Assembly (NCBI RefSeq): GCF_026625785.1
Contig: NZ_CP113063.1
Span: 1,922,001 to 1,986,000, forward strand
DNA length: 64,000 nucleotides
Reading direction: 5' to 3'
From: Gordonia sp. SL306
GTDB taxonomy: Bacteria; Actinomycetota; Actinomycetes; Mycobacteriales; Mycobacteriaceae
Position 1 is the first letter of the stretch; each line of letters opens with the position of its first letter. Below, in pieces: positions 10,875 to 19,996 of the stretch. A program made the translations under genes and the position numbers. Under the pieces are notes generated by a model. The model did no database searches. It saw only the letters and a list, made by a program, of their open reading frames with translations, and was not told where the DNA came from.

Positions 10875-11738
10875 ATGCAGCGCACGCTCAAGCGGTTCGG
10901 ACTGTTCGGCGGCCTCGCGGTCATCGCGACGGCTCTCACGACCGTCGTCGGAGGGAACGCGTCGGCGGCACCGTTCCCGGTGACCACCGACGTCAATCAG
11001 GCCGTCGCCACCGGTTTCACCAGGCCTGCCACCACGTCGCCGGCCGGCTCCAATCGCTTCGATTGCCATGATCGTTCGGGGCGCGACCCGGTGATCCTCC
11101 TGCACGGCACGGCACTGAATCAGGACGCCAACCTCGCTTATCTGGCGCCGACTCTGGCGAATGCCGGGTACTGCGTGTTCAGCATGACCTACGGCCTGAC
11201 GAGCTGGAGCGGCAACGTCGGCGGGCTGGGCGACAAGAACCGGTCCGCCCGACAGGTCGCCGCGCTCGTCGACCGTGTGCTGGCGGCGACACACGCCCGC
11301 CGGGTCGACTTCGTCGGGCACTCGCAGGGCGGCGCGATCGCGCAACTCGTCAGTCAGCTGCCGGGGCGGGCAGCACAGATCGACACCATCATCGGCCTGT
11401 CCGCCCCGAACCGTGGCTTCTCCCGGACCAGCAACATCACCGACCGCCTGCCCGCCGCGGCCCGCCAACCCGGCGAGAACGATTGGGGACCGCGCCACCC
11501 GAACATCCGCTATCTCAACCTGGCGACCATTCACGACGAGATCGTCACGCCGTGGCAGAACTCGCTGATGACCCCGGGACCGAACGTCACCAACACCCGC
11601 GTGCAGGACGTGTGCCCGAAATCCGAGATAGGGCATCTCGGGATGGCCTTCTCCCCCACCGTCGCGGCGCTGGTCCGCAACGGCCTCGATCCGGCGCACC
11701 GCGTCACGGTGCCGTGTGGGGAGGACTATCCGGGTTGA
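10875..11738 (+). CDS. Secreted lipase/esterase, alpha/beta hydrolase
   Basis: A 287-aa exported hydrolase. The signal peptide has a basic start (MQRTLKRF), a hydrophobic core and an ASA|A-type cleavage site near residue 32. The mature enzyme has an HG oxyanion motif (VILLHGTAL), the nucleophile elbow GHSQGG near residue 152, and a late His (EIGHLGMAF). Cysteines in FDCHDRS, GYCVF, DVCPK and VPCGED probably form two disulfides. It resembles class-2 triacylglycerol lipases and is a paralogue of the gene at 40914-41876, sharing ANxGYCVFxxTYG. Its substrate is probably an acyl ester outside the cell. Confidence 0.85.
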   Translation: MQRTLKRFGLFGGLAVIATALTTVVGGNASAAPFPVTTDVNQAVATGFTRPATTSPAGSNRFDCHDRSGRDPVILLHGTALNQDANLAYLAPTLANAGYCVFSMTYGLTSWSGNVGGLGDKNRSARQVAALVDRVLAATHARRVDFVGHSQGGAIAQLVSQLPGRAAQIDTIIGLSAPNRGFSRTSNITDRLPAAARQPGENDWGPRHPNIRYLNLATIHDEIVTPWQNSLMTPGPNVTNTRVQDVCPKSEIGHLGMAFSPTVAALVRNGLDPAHRVTVPCGEDYPG

Positions 11739-11760
11739 TCCGCAGGCGGGTCGTTTTACC

Positions 11761-12582
11761 TCAGGGCTGTCCGATGCGAGTCCATCCCGGGGACTGCTCG
11801 AGCGTTGGCTGGAAGGCCGGGTCAGGGAATCCGTTGGGATACATGCGTTGCAGAGGCTTGTCCGGCGCGACCGCACCCGGGTAGTTGCTCTGCGCCCACC
11901 GACCACAGTCGGTATCCGATTTCCATGGCGCGTCAAAGCCCCGCTCCACAAGTCCCCAGCCGTGGAACACGTCCCAATTCGGCGCTCGCGCCGGGCCGAT
12001 GTCGACCTTTGCCGGCCACTTCGATGGCTCACCGTTACGTCGAACCACCACGTACCACGATGCCGCAGGTTGCATGTATGTGCGCTGACTCTCGCCCGGT
12101 TTATCACTCGAGGCACTCGATGCCCCACCCGCGCTGACGCGGTCCTTCAGATAGAGCCCCCCACGATCGTCACAGATCGATGCGCGAAACTCGTCGCCCA
12201 ATACAGATACCGACCTGAGCAACAACCGTCGCGTACCTCCCCACAAGTGATCTCGCTCAGGCGTGATCTCAGCTATGTTGTGCCCACTGGCTGCCTGAAA
12301 ATCAACGAAACCAGGAAAGGCCGCCGACGCTCGGCTCCATTCCGCGATGAACTGCGACTCGAAATACGCCCGCACCAGAGTGCCCTGCGTATCAGCAAGA
12401 TCCAGCCCGGGCGCAGCCTGCCACACTGTCGTCATCGAACCGAATCCGTGTGGAAAAGTGTAGCCCGCCAACGGATCAGAAGATTCCGACGAAGATGGCG
12501 CAGATGCTTCGTCCACACCACCAGTGCCACATGCCGCCAACAAGACCGCTGCTGACAGCAAAACTTGAATCAGCTTCTTCAC
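11761..12582 (-). CDS. Putative lipoprotein, third gene of the EspC-like cassette
   Basis: A 273-aa protein whose N-terminus is a lipoprotein signal: MKKLIQVLLSAAVLLAAC, with Cys-18 in a lipobox, followed by a Ser/Glu-rich linker. The remainder has no domain I recognise; it has several Trp and Cys residues and a C-terminal QPTLEQSPGW region. The GTG start overlaps the stop of the 815-aa gene as GTGA, so it is translationally coupled. It is probably anchored on the outer face of the membrane and works with the two upstream gene products. Base composition is visibly less GC-rich than in neighbours. A partner or protective role is speculative. Confidence 0.78.
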   Translation of the reverse strand: MKKLIQVLLSAAVLLAACGTGGVDEASAPSSSESSDPLAGYTFPHGFGSMTTVWQAAPGLDLADTQGTLVRAYFESQFIAEWSRASAAFPGFVDFQAASGHNIAEITPERDHLWGGTRRLLLRSVSVLGDEFRASICDDRGGLYLKDRVSAGGASSASSDKPGESQRTYMQPAASWYVVVRRNGEPSKWPAKVDIGPARAPNWDVFHGWGLVERGFDAPWKSDTDCGRWAQSNYPGAVAPDKPLQRMYPNGFPDPAFQPTLEQSPGWTRIGQP

Positions 12583-15026
12583 TTGTCACCCAAAAGATCT
12601 TGCTTGTAAGCATTGTAGTCGATAGCATCATTGTCATTTCCGGCACTCGACAGGTACACCGAGTCGTAGTCGCCCAGTTCGTGCCCTCCCGCCCTGAGTT
12701 GCTCGTTCAGGTAGACCGTCAGCTGATCACTACCGATAGTCGACCCCTCCCCATGGTCTGGATTGTTCTGGTCGAGGATCACGTCCAACGACTTGAGCGA
12801 GCCGTCGGAATTGAACAGGGCTCTGTCCATCTCCATGTCGCCCGTCGGCCGTGGATGCGTCGCAGCCCATGTCGACCAATGTTGCTCCAAGAGAGTGTCA
12901 TTCACTGACACGTGCGTCGGGATATTGCCCGAGTCCCCGGCCTCGTGCTGAGGCAAACTCGCCCAGTCGATACCGATACCGGCACCGAGCGAAAGTGCGC
13001 CGCCCACAACCGGAACGGCATCGAGTCCTGTGGTGACAATGTCTTTCGTATTGGACTTCAGGTTGTTCACCGTGTCGTCATCGATGTCGTTTCCGGGATT
13101 CTCGTCGTGCCAGTCGTCCAACTGGTCGGCCATCACACCGTCCCGCAACAGACTCTGCAACCACCCGTTACGCGCCGCGAGGTCGCCCGCGAACCCGCGC
13201 CCTTCGTTCAGTGCCAGCGGAACGTGCTCGGCGTTGTGCGCCTGCTGAATCCCGATGTCCCGGATGAGATTTGCCTGAGCATCGTCGCCCGATGAGATGA
13301 CCCCGAACAGACGTCGCACCTGATCCTGCATCTCCCGGTCGTTGGCAATCTCCGGGCTGTCTCCCCCGAGGTGCAGCAGATGTCTGGTTGCTTCGTCGCC
13401 GAAACCGTAATTGGCAGGGTTGCCACCACCAAGGACATTCAAGTAAGGACGAGTGGCCTCTTCCAGAGACTTGGCCAATTCTGGATTCACATCACCCAAC
13501 GACCCGGAATGGCCGCCGGACATGTCCATCAGAGATGTGAAATTCTTTGGATCGGTGTTGAAGTCGTACATGCCGCGGAATGCCTCCGCCGATAGACCGG
13601 CACGGTAGCTGTTCCCCTGATCGCCCGCGTAATCGTCGATCCAGTCCGTCAGGTGGCCGACCGTGGAGCCACGATCTTCCCAATGGAACCCGTACAAAGC
13701 CTGGAGGGTCCGGCTCGAGTCGTATCCCGCCGGCAGCCCTGCATCGGCATCGCCGTGGCCGGTCAAGATCGCGGTCGACGATTCGTGATTCAGCGCCCCA
13801 GCATTCAGCAGACTCCGCATGGTGTCGTCGTATCGGTCCTTGAAGGCCGCCGCCGGATCGTCGCTCACGTGCGGATGCGCCGGATCCTGAAGGCCGTTGG
13901 CTTCACCCCACATGCTGTGCTGTAGGAGTAGGTCCGACATTGTGGTCTGATACTGCGGGTTCGACCTTGCGAGATCTGCGAGGTCGGCCGATTTGAGTTC
14001 GAGCTGAGTGCCCAGCTTGGTGCCGGGTTGTGTCGTCGCGCCGTTGAACAGCTGACCGAGCGCAAATGAACGCGCAAAGTAGTTGGCGAACTGGTCGCTG
14101 CCCCGATCACCGGGAACGCGCTCGCCGACGATGTCCTTCATCCATCCGGGAAGCTCGTCGTATCCGCCCGAAGTGCCTCCGCCCGAGACTTTCTCGTTTC
14201 CGAGCGTGTTGATCCCGTTGGCGAACGCCGTACCGGCCGCCGGGTCATTCTTGTCGAGACCGTATCGAAGAGCGAGAGCGTCCTCCGGACTCAGACCGCC
14301 GAACATGTTGCGCAGGTAGGACACGACACCAGGTGGCACGTCGGCCGTCTTGCCGTCCATGAGTGCCTTTATCTGTTCGGGCGTTAGTTGAGCGTCCTTG
14401 AGATGTTGGCCGATCGTCCGCAGTTCCTCGGGCGTGTACCCGTCTTTCGCCATACCTGCGTCGCGTGCACCCATGGTCCCGTTGAGTGCCAAGGACGCGG
14501 GAGTCAGGGTCGTCAGCTGTCCGAGTTCGGATTGCAACGAACTCGCTACGCCTTGCACGGCGTGGAAGACCTCGTTTGCCTGCGCAACCAACCGCGTCCG
14601 CCACGACTCCATCGCTGCGGCGTCGCCGTCCTTCTCCTCTTCACCTTGCTTACGCTTCAACGTCCAAGTGGTGTCCCTGGTGGATGCGAGTTCGTAGCCC
14701 GCATCGAGAGCACCGTTCTGCAAAGCGTCGAGAGCGCTCTTCTGGTTGACGATGTTCGCGCAGCCCTGCTCGATGGCCGTCGCCACATCCTCGAAGTTGT
14801 CGGACAGATTGGTCAGCCATTTCTTCTCGGCCTCGGCGCGATCATCGGCAGACGCGCGGCTGTGACCGACCCAGCCGGTGGTGCGGTCGATGTCGGAGAC
14901 CACCGCGTTGCGAATCGGACCTGATCTGGCCTCCAACGAGCCGGCAACCGACCGGAGGGACGCCGCGACGGGCAGCATCTGGTGAGGACGCCACATGGCG
15001 ACGTCGGATCGAGCTGGTGTGGGCAC
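12579..15026 (-). CDS. Large TPR-repeat-region protein of a type VII-like cassette
   Basis: An 815-aa protein with no signal peptide. The first 180 residues are helical and WXG/EspC-substrate-like (LRSVAGSLEARSGPI, then TTGWVGHSRASADDRAEAEK). Residues of about 200-330 contain the segment typical of the actinobacterial TPR_23-type repeat region (YTPEELRTIGQHLKDAQLTP, LSPEDALALRYGLD). A Gly/Ala-rich hydrophobic stretch (VVGGALSLGAGIGIDWASL) lies near residue 690, and an acidic C-terminus ends in YNAYKQDLLGDK. The start is GTG at 15026, three bases after the EspC-like stop; ATG at 14996 is an alternative. I see no toxin motif. A secreted substrate of a type VII system encoded elsewhere is the likeliest reading. 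Confidence 0.75.
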   Translation of the reverse strand: MPTPARSDVAMWRPHQMLPVAASLRSVAGSLEARSGPIRNAVVSDIDRTTGWVGHSRASADDRAEAEKKWLTNLSDNFEDVATAIEQGCANIVNQKSALDALQNGALDAGYELASTRDTTWTLKRKQGEEEKDGDAAAMESWRTRLVAQANEVFHAVQGVASSLQSELGQLTTLTPASLALNGTMGARDAGMAKDGYTPEELRTIGQHLKDAQLTPEQIKALMDGKTADVPPGVVSYLRNMFGGLSPEDALALRYGLDKNDPAAGTAFANGINTLGNEKVSGGGTSGGYDELPGWMKDIVGERVPGDRGSDQFANYFARSFALGQLFNGATTQPGTKLGTQLELKSADLADLARSNPQYQTTMSDLLLQHSMWGEANGLQDPAHPHVSDDPAAAFKDRYDDTMRSLLNAGALNHESSTAILTGHGDADAGLPAGYDSSRTLQALYGFHWEDRGSTVGHLTDWIDDYAGDQGNSYRAGLSAEAFRGMYDFNTDPKNFTSLMDMSGGHSGSLGDVNPELAKSLEEATRPYLNVLGGGNPANYGFGDEATRHLLHLGGDSPEIANDREMQDQVRRLFGVISSGDDAQANLIRDIGIQQAHNAEHVPLALNEGRGFAGDLAARNGWLQSLLRDGVMADQLDDWHDENPGNDIDDDTVNNLKSNTKDIVTTGLDAVPVVGGALSLGAGIGIDWASLPQHEAGDSGNIPTHVSVNDTLLEQHWSTWAATHPRPTGDMEMDRALFNSDGSLKSLDVILDQNNPDHGEGSTIGSDQLTVYLNEQLRAGGHELGDYDSVYLSSAGNDNDAIDYNAYKQDLLGDK

Positions 15027-15029
15027 GTG

Positions 15030-15404
15030 TCAATTCCCCGACGGTATGGACGGAGGTGGCACGTTGCCGGGATTCCACGGCTCGACGCTCGGTAGTTCAC
15101 CCGCGTCCGAGAACCTGGTCGAGTTGAAGTCGTCGGTCGACTCGGTGACCGACTTCGCGGCCCGCACCAACGCGCCGAACGCCTCGACCTGGCCCCCGCA
15201 ATTGCTCAACGACGTCGCCACCGTCTGGTCGGCGCGGGCAGCGATGGGTGTGATCGGCGACGCGCAGTTCGGCGTGTCCGGGATGGCCTCGCCGAGCACC
15301 GACATCTTGGTTCCGAGTTCGAGCTCGCGGATCTCAGCCGCCAAGCCATCGAGCTTCGCCGCCGCGGCCGACAGTTGCCCCGGCTCGACACTGAAGATTG
15401 CCAT
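15030..15404 (-). CDS. EspC-like (ESX secretion-associated) small protein
   Basis: A 124-aa protein resembling the EspC/PF10824 family of type VII secretion-associated proteins. MAIFSVEPGQLSAAAAKLDG leads into a long helix, a proline/glycine turn around residue 45, and a second helix (GGQVEAFGALVRAAKSVTE), with a Pro-rich tail. I chose the ATG at 15404 because the longer frame adds an unrelated basic leader. It is the first gene of a three-gene coupled operon. EspC-like proteins are usually co-secreted with a large partner, here presumably the next gene. No ESX core genes are in the window. Confidence 0.75.
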   Translation of the reverse strand: MAIFSVEPGQLSAAAAKLDGLAAEIRELELGTKMSVLGEAIPDTPNCASPITPIAARADQTVATSLSNCGGQVEAFGALVRAAKSVTESTDDFNSTRFSDAGELPSVEPWNPGNVPPPSIPSGN

Positions 15405-15531
15405 TGATCCCCCAACGCAGTCTGACCTGGGCACCTTATCAAGGAGCTACGCCCTCGCAGTCGGTCGTTTGACTGGTTTTGTCCTTGCCATCGGGGCTCG
15501 CTACACTCGTGTGCGCTGCCTTGCGCAGCAC

Positions 15532-15607
15532 GCCGCCCTAGCTCAGTCGGTAGAGCAATTCACTCGTAATGAATAGGTCAGGGGTTCGATTCCCCTGGGC
15601 GGCTCCA
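15532..15607 (+). tRNA. tRNA-Thr (anticodon CGU)
   Basis: Acceptor arms GCCGCCC and GGGCGGC pair over 7 bp, the D-arm reads GCTCAGTCGGTAGAGC, the anticodon arm is ATTCA-CTCGTAA-TGAAT with anticodon CGT, and the T-arm is AGGGG-TTCGATT-CCCCT. CCA is encoded. It reads ACG codons. It lies just upstream of the EspC-like cassette on the opposite strand. Confidence 0.97.
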
Positions 15608-15764
15608 TTCCGGCGGTGAATGTCTTCTCGGCTCTACCGAACTGCCTGGTCAGCTCGCACCGCCCTCGCACCCGAGATTTCCGACATTCGAATGACCCAG
15701 ACGTCCTTATAGTGGTGTCGGGACCACCGGTCGAGCGGCCGGGCGAGGTGGCAAGGAGAACACG

Positions 15765-15977
15765 ATGTCGGACTTCATCAACAAGATCAAAGAGGAAGCG
15801 AAGGCTGTCTCCGCTGCGTTCGATCAGGAGCTCACCGTCCTCGAAGGCGTCGACGGCTATGACGCGCTCCGCGAGGAGGACGAGGAATCCGGTGACACCG
15901 CCGGAGATGACGGCGGCACCGACGGCGAGAGCGCGTCCGACGACACCGAGGGCGGCGGATCGGCGACGGAGAAGTGA
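15765..15977 (+). CDS. Small highly acidic protein of unknown function
   Basis: A 70-aa protein. An amphipathic helix at the start (MSDFINKIKEEAKAVSAAF) is followed by a tail of about 35 residues made almost wholly of Asp, Glu, Gly, Ser and Thr. A good ribosome site (AAGGAGA) sits 5-8 bases before the ATG, and the frame ends with a normal stop, so it is probably translated. The shape, a short helix with an acidic disordered tail, recalls nucleoid- or polymerase-associated small proteins, but that is only a resemblance. It stands alone between tRNA-Thr and the LysR gene. Confidence 0.68.
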   Translation: MSDFINKIKEEAKAVSAAFDQELTVLEGVDGYDALREEDEESGDTAGDDGGTDGESASDDTEGGGSATEK

Positions 15978-16078
15978 CCGCCGGCCGCCGCTGTCCCAGA
16001 TGACACGACAGCGGTCGGCCGAGGTCGTCCTCGACGCGACGATGCGCACAGGTGCCATCCGGGACAGAAAGTCATCGC

Positions 16079-17002
16079 ATGGTGCAACGCCGGCTCCCTG
16101 ACATCCCCGCCCTCGACGTCGTGGTGACCGTCGCCCGGCTCGGCAGCATGGGCGCCGCCGCGCGGGACCTGGGCATCAGCCAGCAGGCGGTGAGTGCCCG
16201 GGTCCGCGGGGTCGAACGCGAGCTGGGTGTGGAGATCTTCATCCGGTCGGCCGGCGGCGTCGACGTCACCGCGAACGGCATGGCTGTGTTGGAGTGGGCG
16301 AACGCGCTCGTCGAGCGGGCGACCCAGTTCATGGCCGGCGTCGACGCGCTGGTCGGCGCCCGGCACGCGACGTTGGTGGTCGCGGCGTCGAAGACGGTCT
16401 CCGAGTACCTGGTACCACTCTGGATCAGCACGCTCGCCCACCGCAGCGACGTCAAGATCTCGGTGCGACCGATGAACTCGACCGAGGTCATCGAGACCGT
16501 CCACGCCGGCAAAGCCGACCTCGGATTCATCGAGAGCCCCGGCGCGGCAGGCGATCTCGACAGCGCCGTGGTCGCCCGCGACGAACTCGTGGTGGTCGCG
16601 GCGCCCGGCCATCCATGGGCAGACGGGCGGAGCGTCCACCTCGACGAGCTCGCGGCCACACCACTCATCCAACGCGAACCCGGATCCGGCACCCGCGTCA
16701 CCTTCGAAGCCGCACTGCGTGATTCGGGCGTCACGCCTGCCGATCCCCTCATCGAACTCCGCTCGGTCACCGCGATCCGGTCGTCGGTGCTGACGTCTCC
16801 GGGCGCTGCGGTCCTGTCACGTCTCTCCGTCGATGACGACATCGCCGCGGGACGCCTGGTCCGCGTCGACGTGGCAGGCCTTCGGATGGTGCGTCCCCTG
16901 CGCGCGGTGTGGACCCCCCACATCTCGCTGCGCGGTCCGGCCCGCGACCTGCTCGACATCGCGATGCAGGTCGGCGCGGCGGGGCCACCGGTCAGCGCCT
17001 GA
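16079..17002 (+). CDS. LysR-family transcription regulator
   Basis: A 307-aa regulator. The N-terminal HTH is standard LysR (VARLGSMGAAARDLGISQQA, then VSARVRGVERELGVEIF). The rest is a periplasmic-binding-protein-like effector domain, with the hinge segment VHAGKADLGFIESPG near residue 155. I took the ATG at 16079 over the earlier GTG at 16052, because the extra nine residues have no family counterpart. It is convergent with holB, leaving two bases between them, so no target gene can be inferred from position. Confidence 0.88.
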   Translation: MVQRRLPDIPALDVVVTVARLGSMGAAARDLGISQQAVSARVRGVERELGVEIFIRSAGGVDVTANGMAVLEWANALVERATQFMAGVDALVGARHATLVVAASKTVSEYLVPLWISTLAHRSDVKISVRPMNSTEVIETVHAGKADLGFIESPGAAGDLDSAVVARDELVVVAAPGHPWADGRSVHLDELAATPLIQREPGSGTRVTFEAALRDSGVTPADPLIELRSVTAIRSSVLTSPGAAVLSRLSVDDDIAAGRLVRVDVAGLRMVRPLRAVWTPHISLRGPARDLLDIAMQVGAAGPPVSA

Positions 17003-17004
17003 AA

Positions 17005-18264
17005 TCACCTGCCCGAGTTCATCGCCAGACCGATCTTGGCCACCATCGCGTCGACCGCGAACTTCGGCTTCACGTTCACATCGAGGGCGGTCCGGCAGTC
17101 CAGGACGGCCTCGACGCACCGCAGGAGACGCTCAGGCGACGCGTAGTGCGCCATCCCACCGACCAGATCCGCCTTGTCCGGATGCATCGCGGTCACCGAG
17201 GCACCGACCGAGACCACCAACGCATCGCGGAAGAGTGCGGCGAGATCGACCAGGGCGCGGTCGAGCATGTCACGAGAGACCCGGGTGGCCCGCGACTTCT
17301 GCCGCCGCTCCAGCTCTTTCAACGCACCGGCGCTCCCGCGGGGCGGCCGGGCGGTGCCCTTGCCGGTGCCGCCCGCGCCGAGGGCCGTCCGCATCTCCTC
17401 GGTCTCGGGTTCATCGAGTTCGGCACTGATGGCCTTGGCGGCCTCCTCCGCGGACTTCACCAACGACTCGGCCGCGGCGTACGCCGTCGAATCCCGGGTG
17501 GCGGCCCGCGCGAGCCCGAGGGCCTTCTCGCGCTGCGCCCGAGCGTCGTCGTCGGTGGCCAGCCGTCGGGCCCGGCCGACGTGGCCTCCGCAGACGCCGG
17601 CCGCCCAGGCCGCCCGCTCCGGTTCGATGCCATCGCGATCGACCAGGACCCGCTCGATGTCGGCCACCCCCGGCGTCGTGAGTGCGACATGTCGGCACCG
17701 CGACCGCAGGGTGACCGAGATGTCCTCCGGATCCACCGACGGCGCGCACAGTAGGAAGACCGTCCGGGACGCCGGCTCCTCGACCGCTTTCAGGAGAGCG
17801 TTCGCCGCCTGCTCGGTGAGCCGATCGGCGTCCTCGACGATCACGATCTGCCACCGGCCGGTGCCCGGGCGCCGCGCCGCGGCCTGCACCACGTCACGCG
17901 CCTCGTGCACCGACAGACTCAACCCCTGGGGGACGACGTGCCGGATGTCGGCGTGGGTCTGCGCCATCGCGGTGACGCAGGCGCGACATTCACCGCAACC
18001 GACCTCGTCCTCGGCGTGGCACTGCAGCGCTGCTGCGAAACACGTCGCGGCCACCGAACGCCCGCTGCCGGGCGGGCCGGTGAACAGCCATGCGTGGGTC
18101 ATCGCCGCCCGGGACCGACTCGCGAATCGGTCGTCGTCCGGTTGGGCGGCGGCGGAATCGCCCTCGTCGAGTCGCGCCGCCACGCCACGGGCGGCGTGGG
18201 CCGCTGCCTGCAGTTCCTCGGCCACCGCGACCTGGCCGATCAAACGGCTGAAGACATTCGTCAC
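17005..18264 (-). CDS. holB: DNA polymerase III subunit delta'
   Basis: A clamp-loader subunit: AAA+ fold with a P-loop-like TGPPGSGRS (Arg in place of the usual Lys), a zinc-binding cysteine set near residue 80 (CHAEDEVGCGECRAC), an Asp-rich segment IVEDADRLTEQAANALLKAV and the SRTVFLLCAPS region. At 419 aa it is longer than E. coli HolB because of an actinobacterial C-terminal extension. It is divergent from the adenylate cyclase gene, the same arrangement I recall for Rv3644c/Rv3645. It works in the cytoplasm at the replication fork. Confidence 0.93.
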   Translation of the reverse strand: MTNVFSRLIGQVAVAEELQAAAHAARGVAARLDEGDSAAAQPDDDRFASRSRAAMTHAWLFTGPPGSGRSVAATCFAAALQCHAEDEVGCGECRACVTAMAQTHADIRHVVPQGLSLSVHEARDVVQAAARRPGTGRWQIVIVEDADRLTEQAANALLKAVEEPASRTVFLLCAPSVDPEDISVTLRSRCRHVALTTPGVADIERVLVDRDGIEPERAAWAAGVCGGHVGRARRLATDDDARAQREKALGLARAATRDSTAYAAAESLVKSAEEAAKAISAELDEPETEEMRTALGAGGTGKGTARPPRGSAGALKELERRQKSRATRVSRDMLDRALVDLAALFRDALVVSVGASVTAMHPDKADLVGGMAHYASPERLLRCVEAVLDCRTALDVNVKPKFAVDAMVAKIGLAMNSGR

Positions 18265-18348
18265 ACCGCCACCCTAATGTGCTGCTCAGACACCTCCCAC
18301 CGACCTGCGTGTGTTTAACAATTGCAAGCAGACAGCTACCGTTGTTAC

Positions 18349-19893
18349 GTGATTGAACGGCGGTCTCGGTGGTCAAAGGGCCTGCATCTGGCCCGATGGC
18401 TCGTGCACACACCGTGGCCGATCCTTGCCCTCGACATGTTGAGGGCCAACGTGGTGGGCGCCCTGTTCACCTTCGCGTTCCTCCGATTCGGGATGCCGAT
18501 GGAGGACTCCATCCGTCTCGACGAGATCACCGCGCTCAATCAGATCATCTTCGCCGTCTACCTCGTCGGCGCGATGCTGGTCGGCGCGTTCCTGAGCATC
18601 CAATTGTCGTTGCCGGTGCTGGTGTGGCATCGGCGGCGTACGCGCCTGGACAACGAGAACGCGCGACGGCGTGCGCTCAAACTCCCGTACCTGTTGTCGG
18701 TGGTCAATGCCGGCCTGTGGCTGGTCGGCGGAGTGCTGTTCACCCTGGTCAACTTCGCGGTCTCCCACAAGGACGCCTTCATCGTGGGCATGGCCAGCGC
18801 CATCGGCGCCCTGGTGACATGCGTGCTGTCGTACATGCAGGCCGAGAAGGTGCTGCGACCCATCACCGTTGCCGCGATGGCGAACGAGCCCGACGTGGCG
18901 GTTGCGCCGAGCGTGACCACCCGCATCGCGGTGTTCTGGGTGATCAGCGTCGTCGCACCGCTGGCGGTCATCATCGGACTGATCACCCTGCAACGACTCG
19001 GCTGGATCGCAACCGATCCGGCCGGGTTGCAACGACCGATCCTGTGGATGTCGGGAGCGGCCCTCGCGTTCAGCGTCATCGCTATCGTCCGTGTGGTCGC
19101 CGCGATCAACGATCCGATCAAACAGTTGCGCCGCGCTCAGAGCCAGGTGTCGGCGGGCAACCTGAACGTCGCGGTCCGGATCTATGACGGCAGCGATCTC
19201 GGCCTGCTGCAGGCGGGCTTCAACGACATGGTCGCCGACCTGCGCGAGCGCCAACAGCTGCGCAACCTGTTCGGCCGGTACGTGGGCGAGGACGTGGCGC
19301 GGCGGGCGATCGAGACCGGCACCGAACTCGGTGGCCAGGAGCGCTACGTCGGAGTGCTGTTCGTCGACATCGTGGGGTCGACGCGGCTGGCGGTGAACCG
19401 GCCGCCACGCGATGTGGTCGAGCTGCTCAACGAATTCTTCCGTGTGGTGGTCGCCGTCGTCGGCCGCCACGGCGGCTTCGTCAACAAGTTCCAGGGTGAC
19501 GCGGCGCTCGCCATCTTCGGTGCACCTCTCGATCTCGAGGACTTCGCCGGACGTGCCCTCGCCTCGGCGCGCGAGCTCCGCACCGAGCTGTACCGCACCC
19601 TGGGCGACACCGACATCGGGATCGGGGTGTCGGCGGGCAAGGCGATCGCCGGCCACATCGGCTCCGAACAGCGTCTCGAGTACACCGTGATCGGTGACCC
19701 GGTCAACGAGGCCGCACGGCTCACCGAACTGGCCAAGGACGAACCGAGCCGAGTGCTCGGCAGCGCACGCGCCGTGTTCCTCGCATCGCAGCAGGAGTCG
19801 GAGAACTGGGAGATCGGCGAGGGCGTCGAACTCCGTGGTCGTGGTATCGAGACGCTGCTCGCGCGCCCGCTGCTCGAGCCGATGGGAGACTGA
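18349..19893 (+). CDS. Membrane class III adenylate cyclase with HAMP domain
   Basis: Makes cAMP from ATP. About six hydrophobic segments fill residues 20-250, followed by a HAMP linker (KQLRRAQSQVSAGNLNVAV) and a cyclase catalytic domain from about residue 330 to the end. The metal-binding aspartates are in VGVLFVDIVGST and KFQGDAAL; YTVIGDPVNEAARL holds the transition-state region. I use the GTG at 18349 (514 aa); a TTG at 18322 is possible. It matches Rv3645 in shape and position between holB and topA. With crp at 54466 it forms a likely cAMP signalling pair. Confidence 0.9.
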   Translation: MIERRSRWSKGLHLARWLVHTPWPILALDMLRANVVGALFTFAFLRFGMPMEDSIRLDEITALNQIIFAVYLVGAMLVGAFLSIQLSLPVLVWHRRRTRLDNENARRRALKLPYLLSVVNAGLWLVGGVLFTLVNFAVSHKDAFIVGMASAIGALVTCVLSYMQAEKVLRPITVAAMANEPDVAVAPSVTTRIAVFWVISVVAPLAVIIGLITLQRLGWIATDPAGLQRPILWMSGAALAFSVIAIVRVVAAINDPIKQLRRAQSQVSAGNLNVAVRIYDGSDLGLLQAGFNDMVADLRERQQLRNLFGRYVGEDVARRAIETGTELGGQERYVGVLFVDIVGSTRLAVNRPPRDVVELLNEFFRVVVAVVGRHGGFVNKFQGDAALAIFGAPLDLEDFAGRALASARELRTELYRTLGDTDIGIGVSAGKAIAGHIGSEQRLEYTVIGDPVNEAARLTELAKDEPSRVLGSARAVFLASQQESENWEIGEGVELRGRGIETLLARPLLEPMGD

Positions 19894-19918
19894 GCAGGCC
19901 GGCGGTCACCCACCGACC

Positions 19919-19970
19919 GCTGGTCGAGTAGGTGCGAGCCGGTAGGGCGGCTCGGTCGTACTCGACCAGC
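19919..19970. repeat. REP-like intergenic hairpin
   Basis: Outer arms GCTGGTCGAGTA and TACTCGACCAGC pair over 12 bp, inner arms CGAGCCG and CGGCTCG over 7 bp. The GGTCGAGTA/TACTCGACC ends are typical of the dispersed palindromic repeats I know from Gordonia and relatives. It sits between convergent cyclase and topA ends and may also terminate transcription. Confidence 0.6.
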
Positions 19971-19996
19971 AGTAGGAGACAGAGTCCCGCGGGGAA

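Noticed and set aside
10800..12128. 442-aa minus-strand frame over the lipase gene
   Set aside because: No family resemblance and covers a signal-peptide-bearing lipase on the plus strand.
15532..15607. tRNA-Thr as phage or island attachment site
   Set aside because: No integrase and no repeat of the tRNA 3' end seen within the window; the cassette lies on its 5' side.
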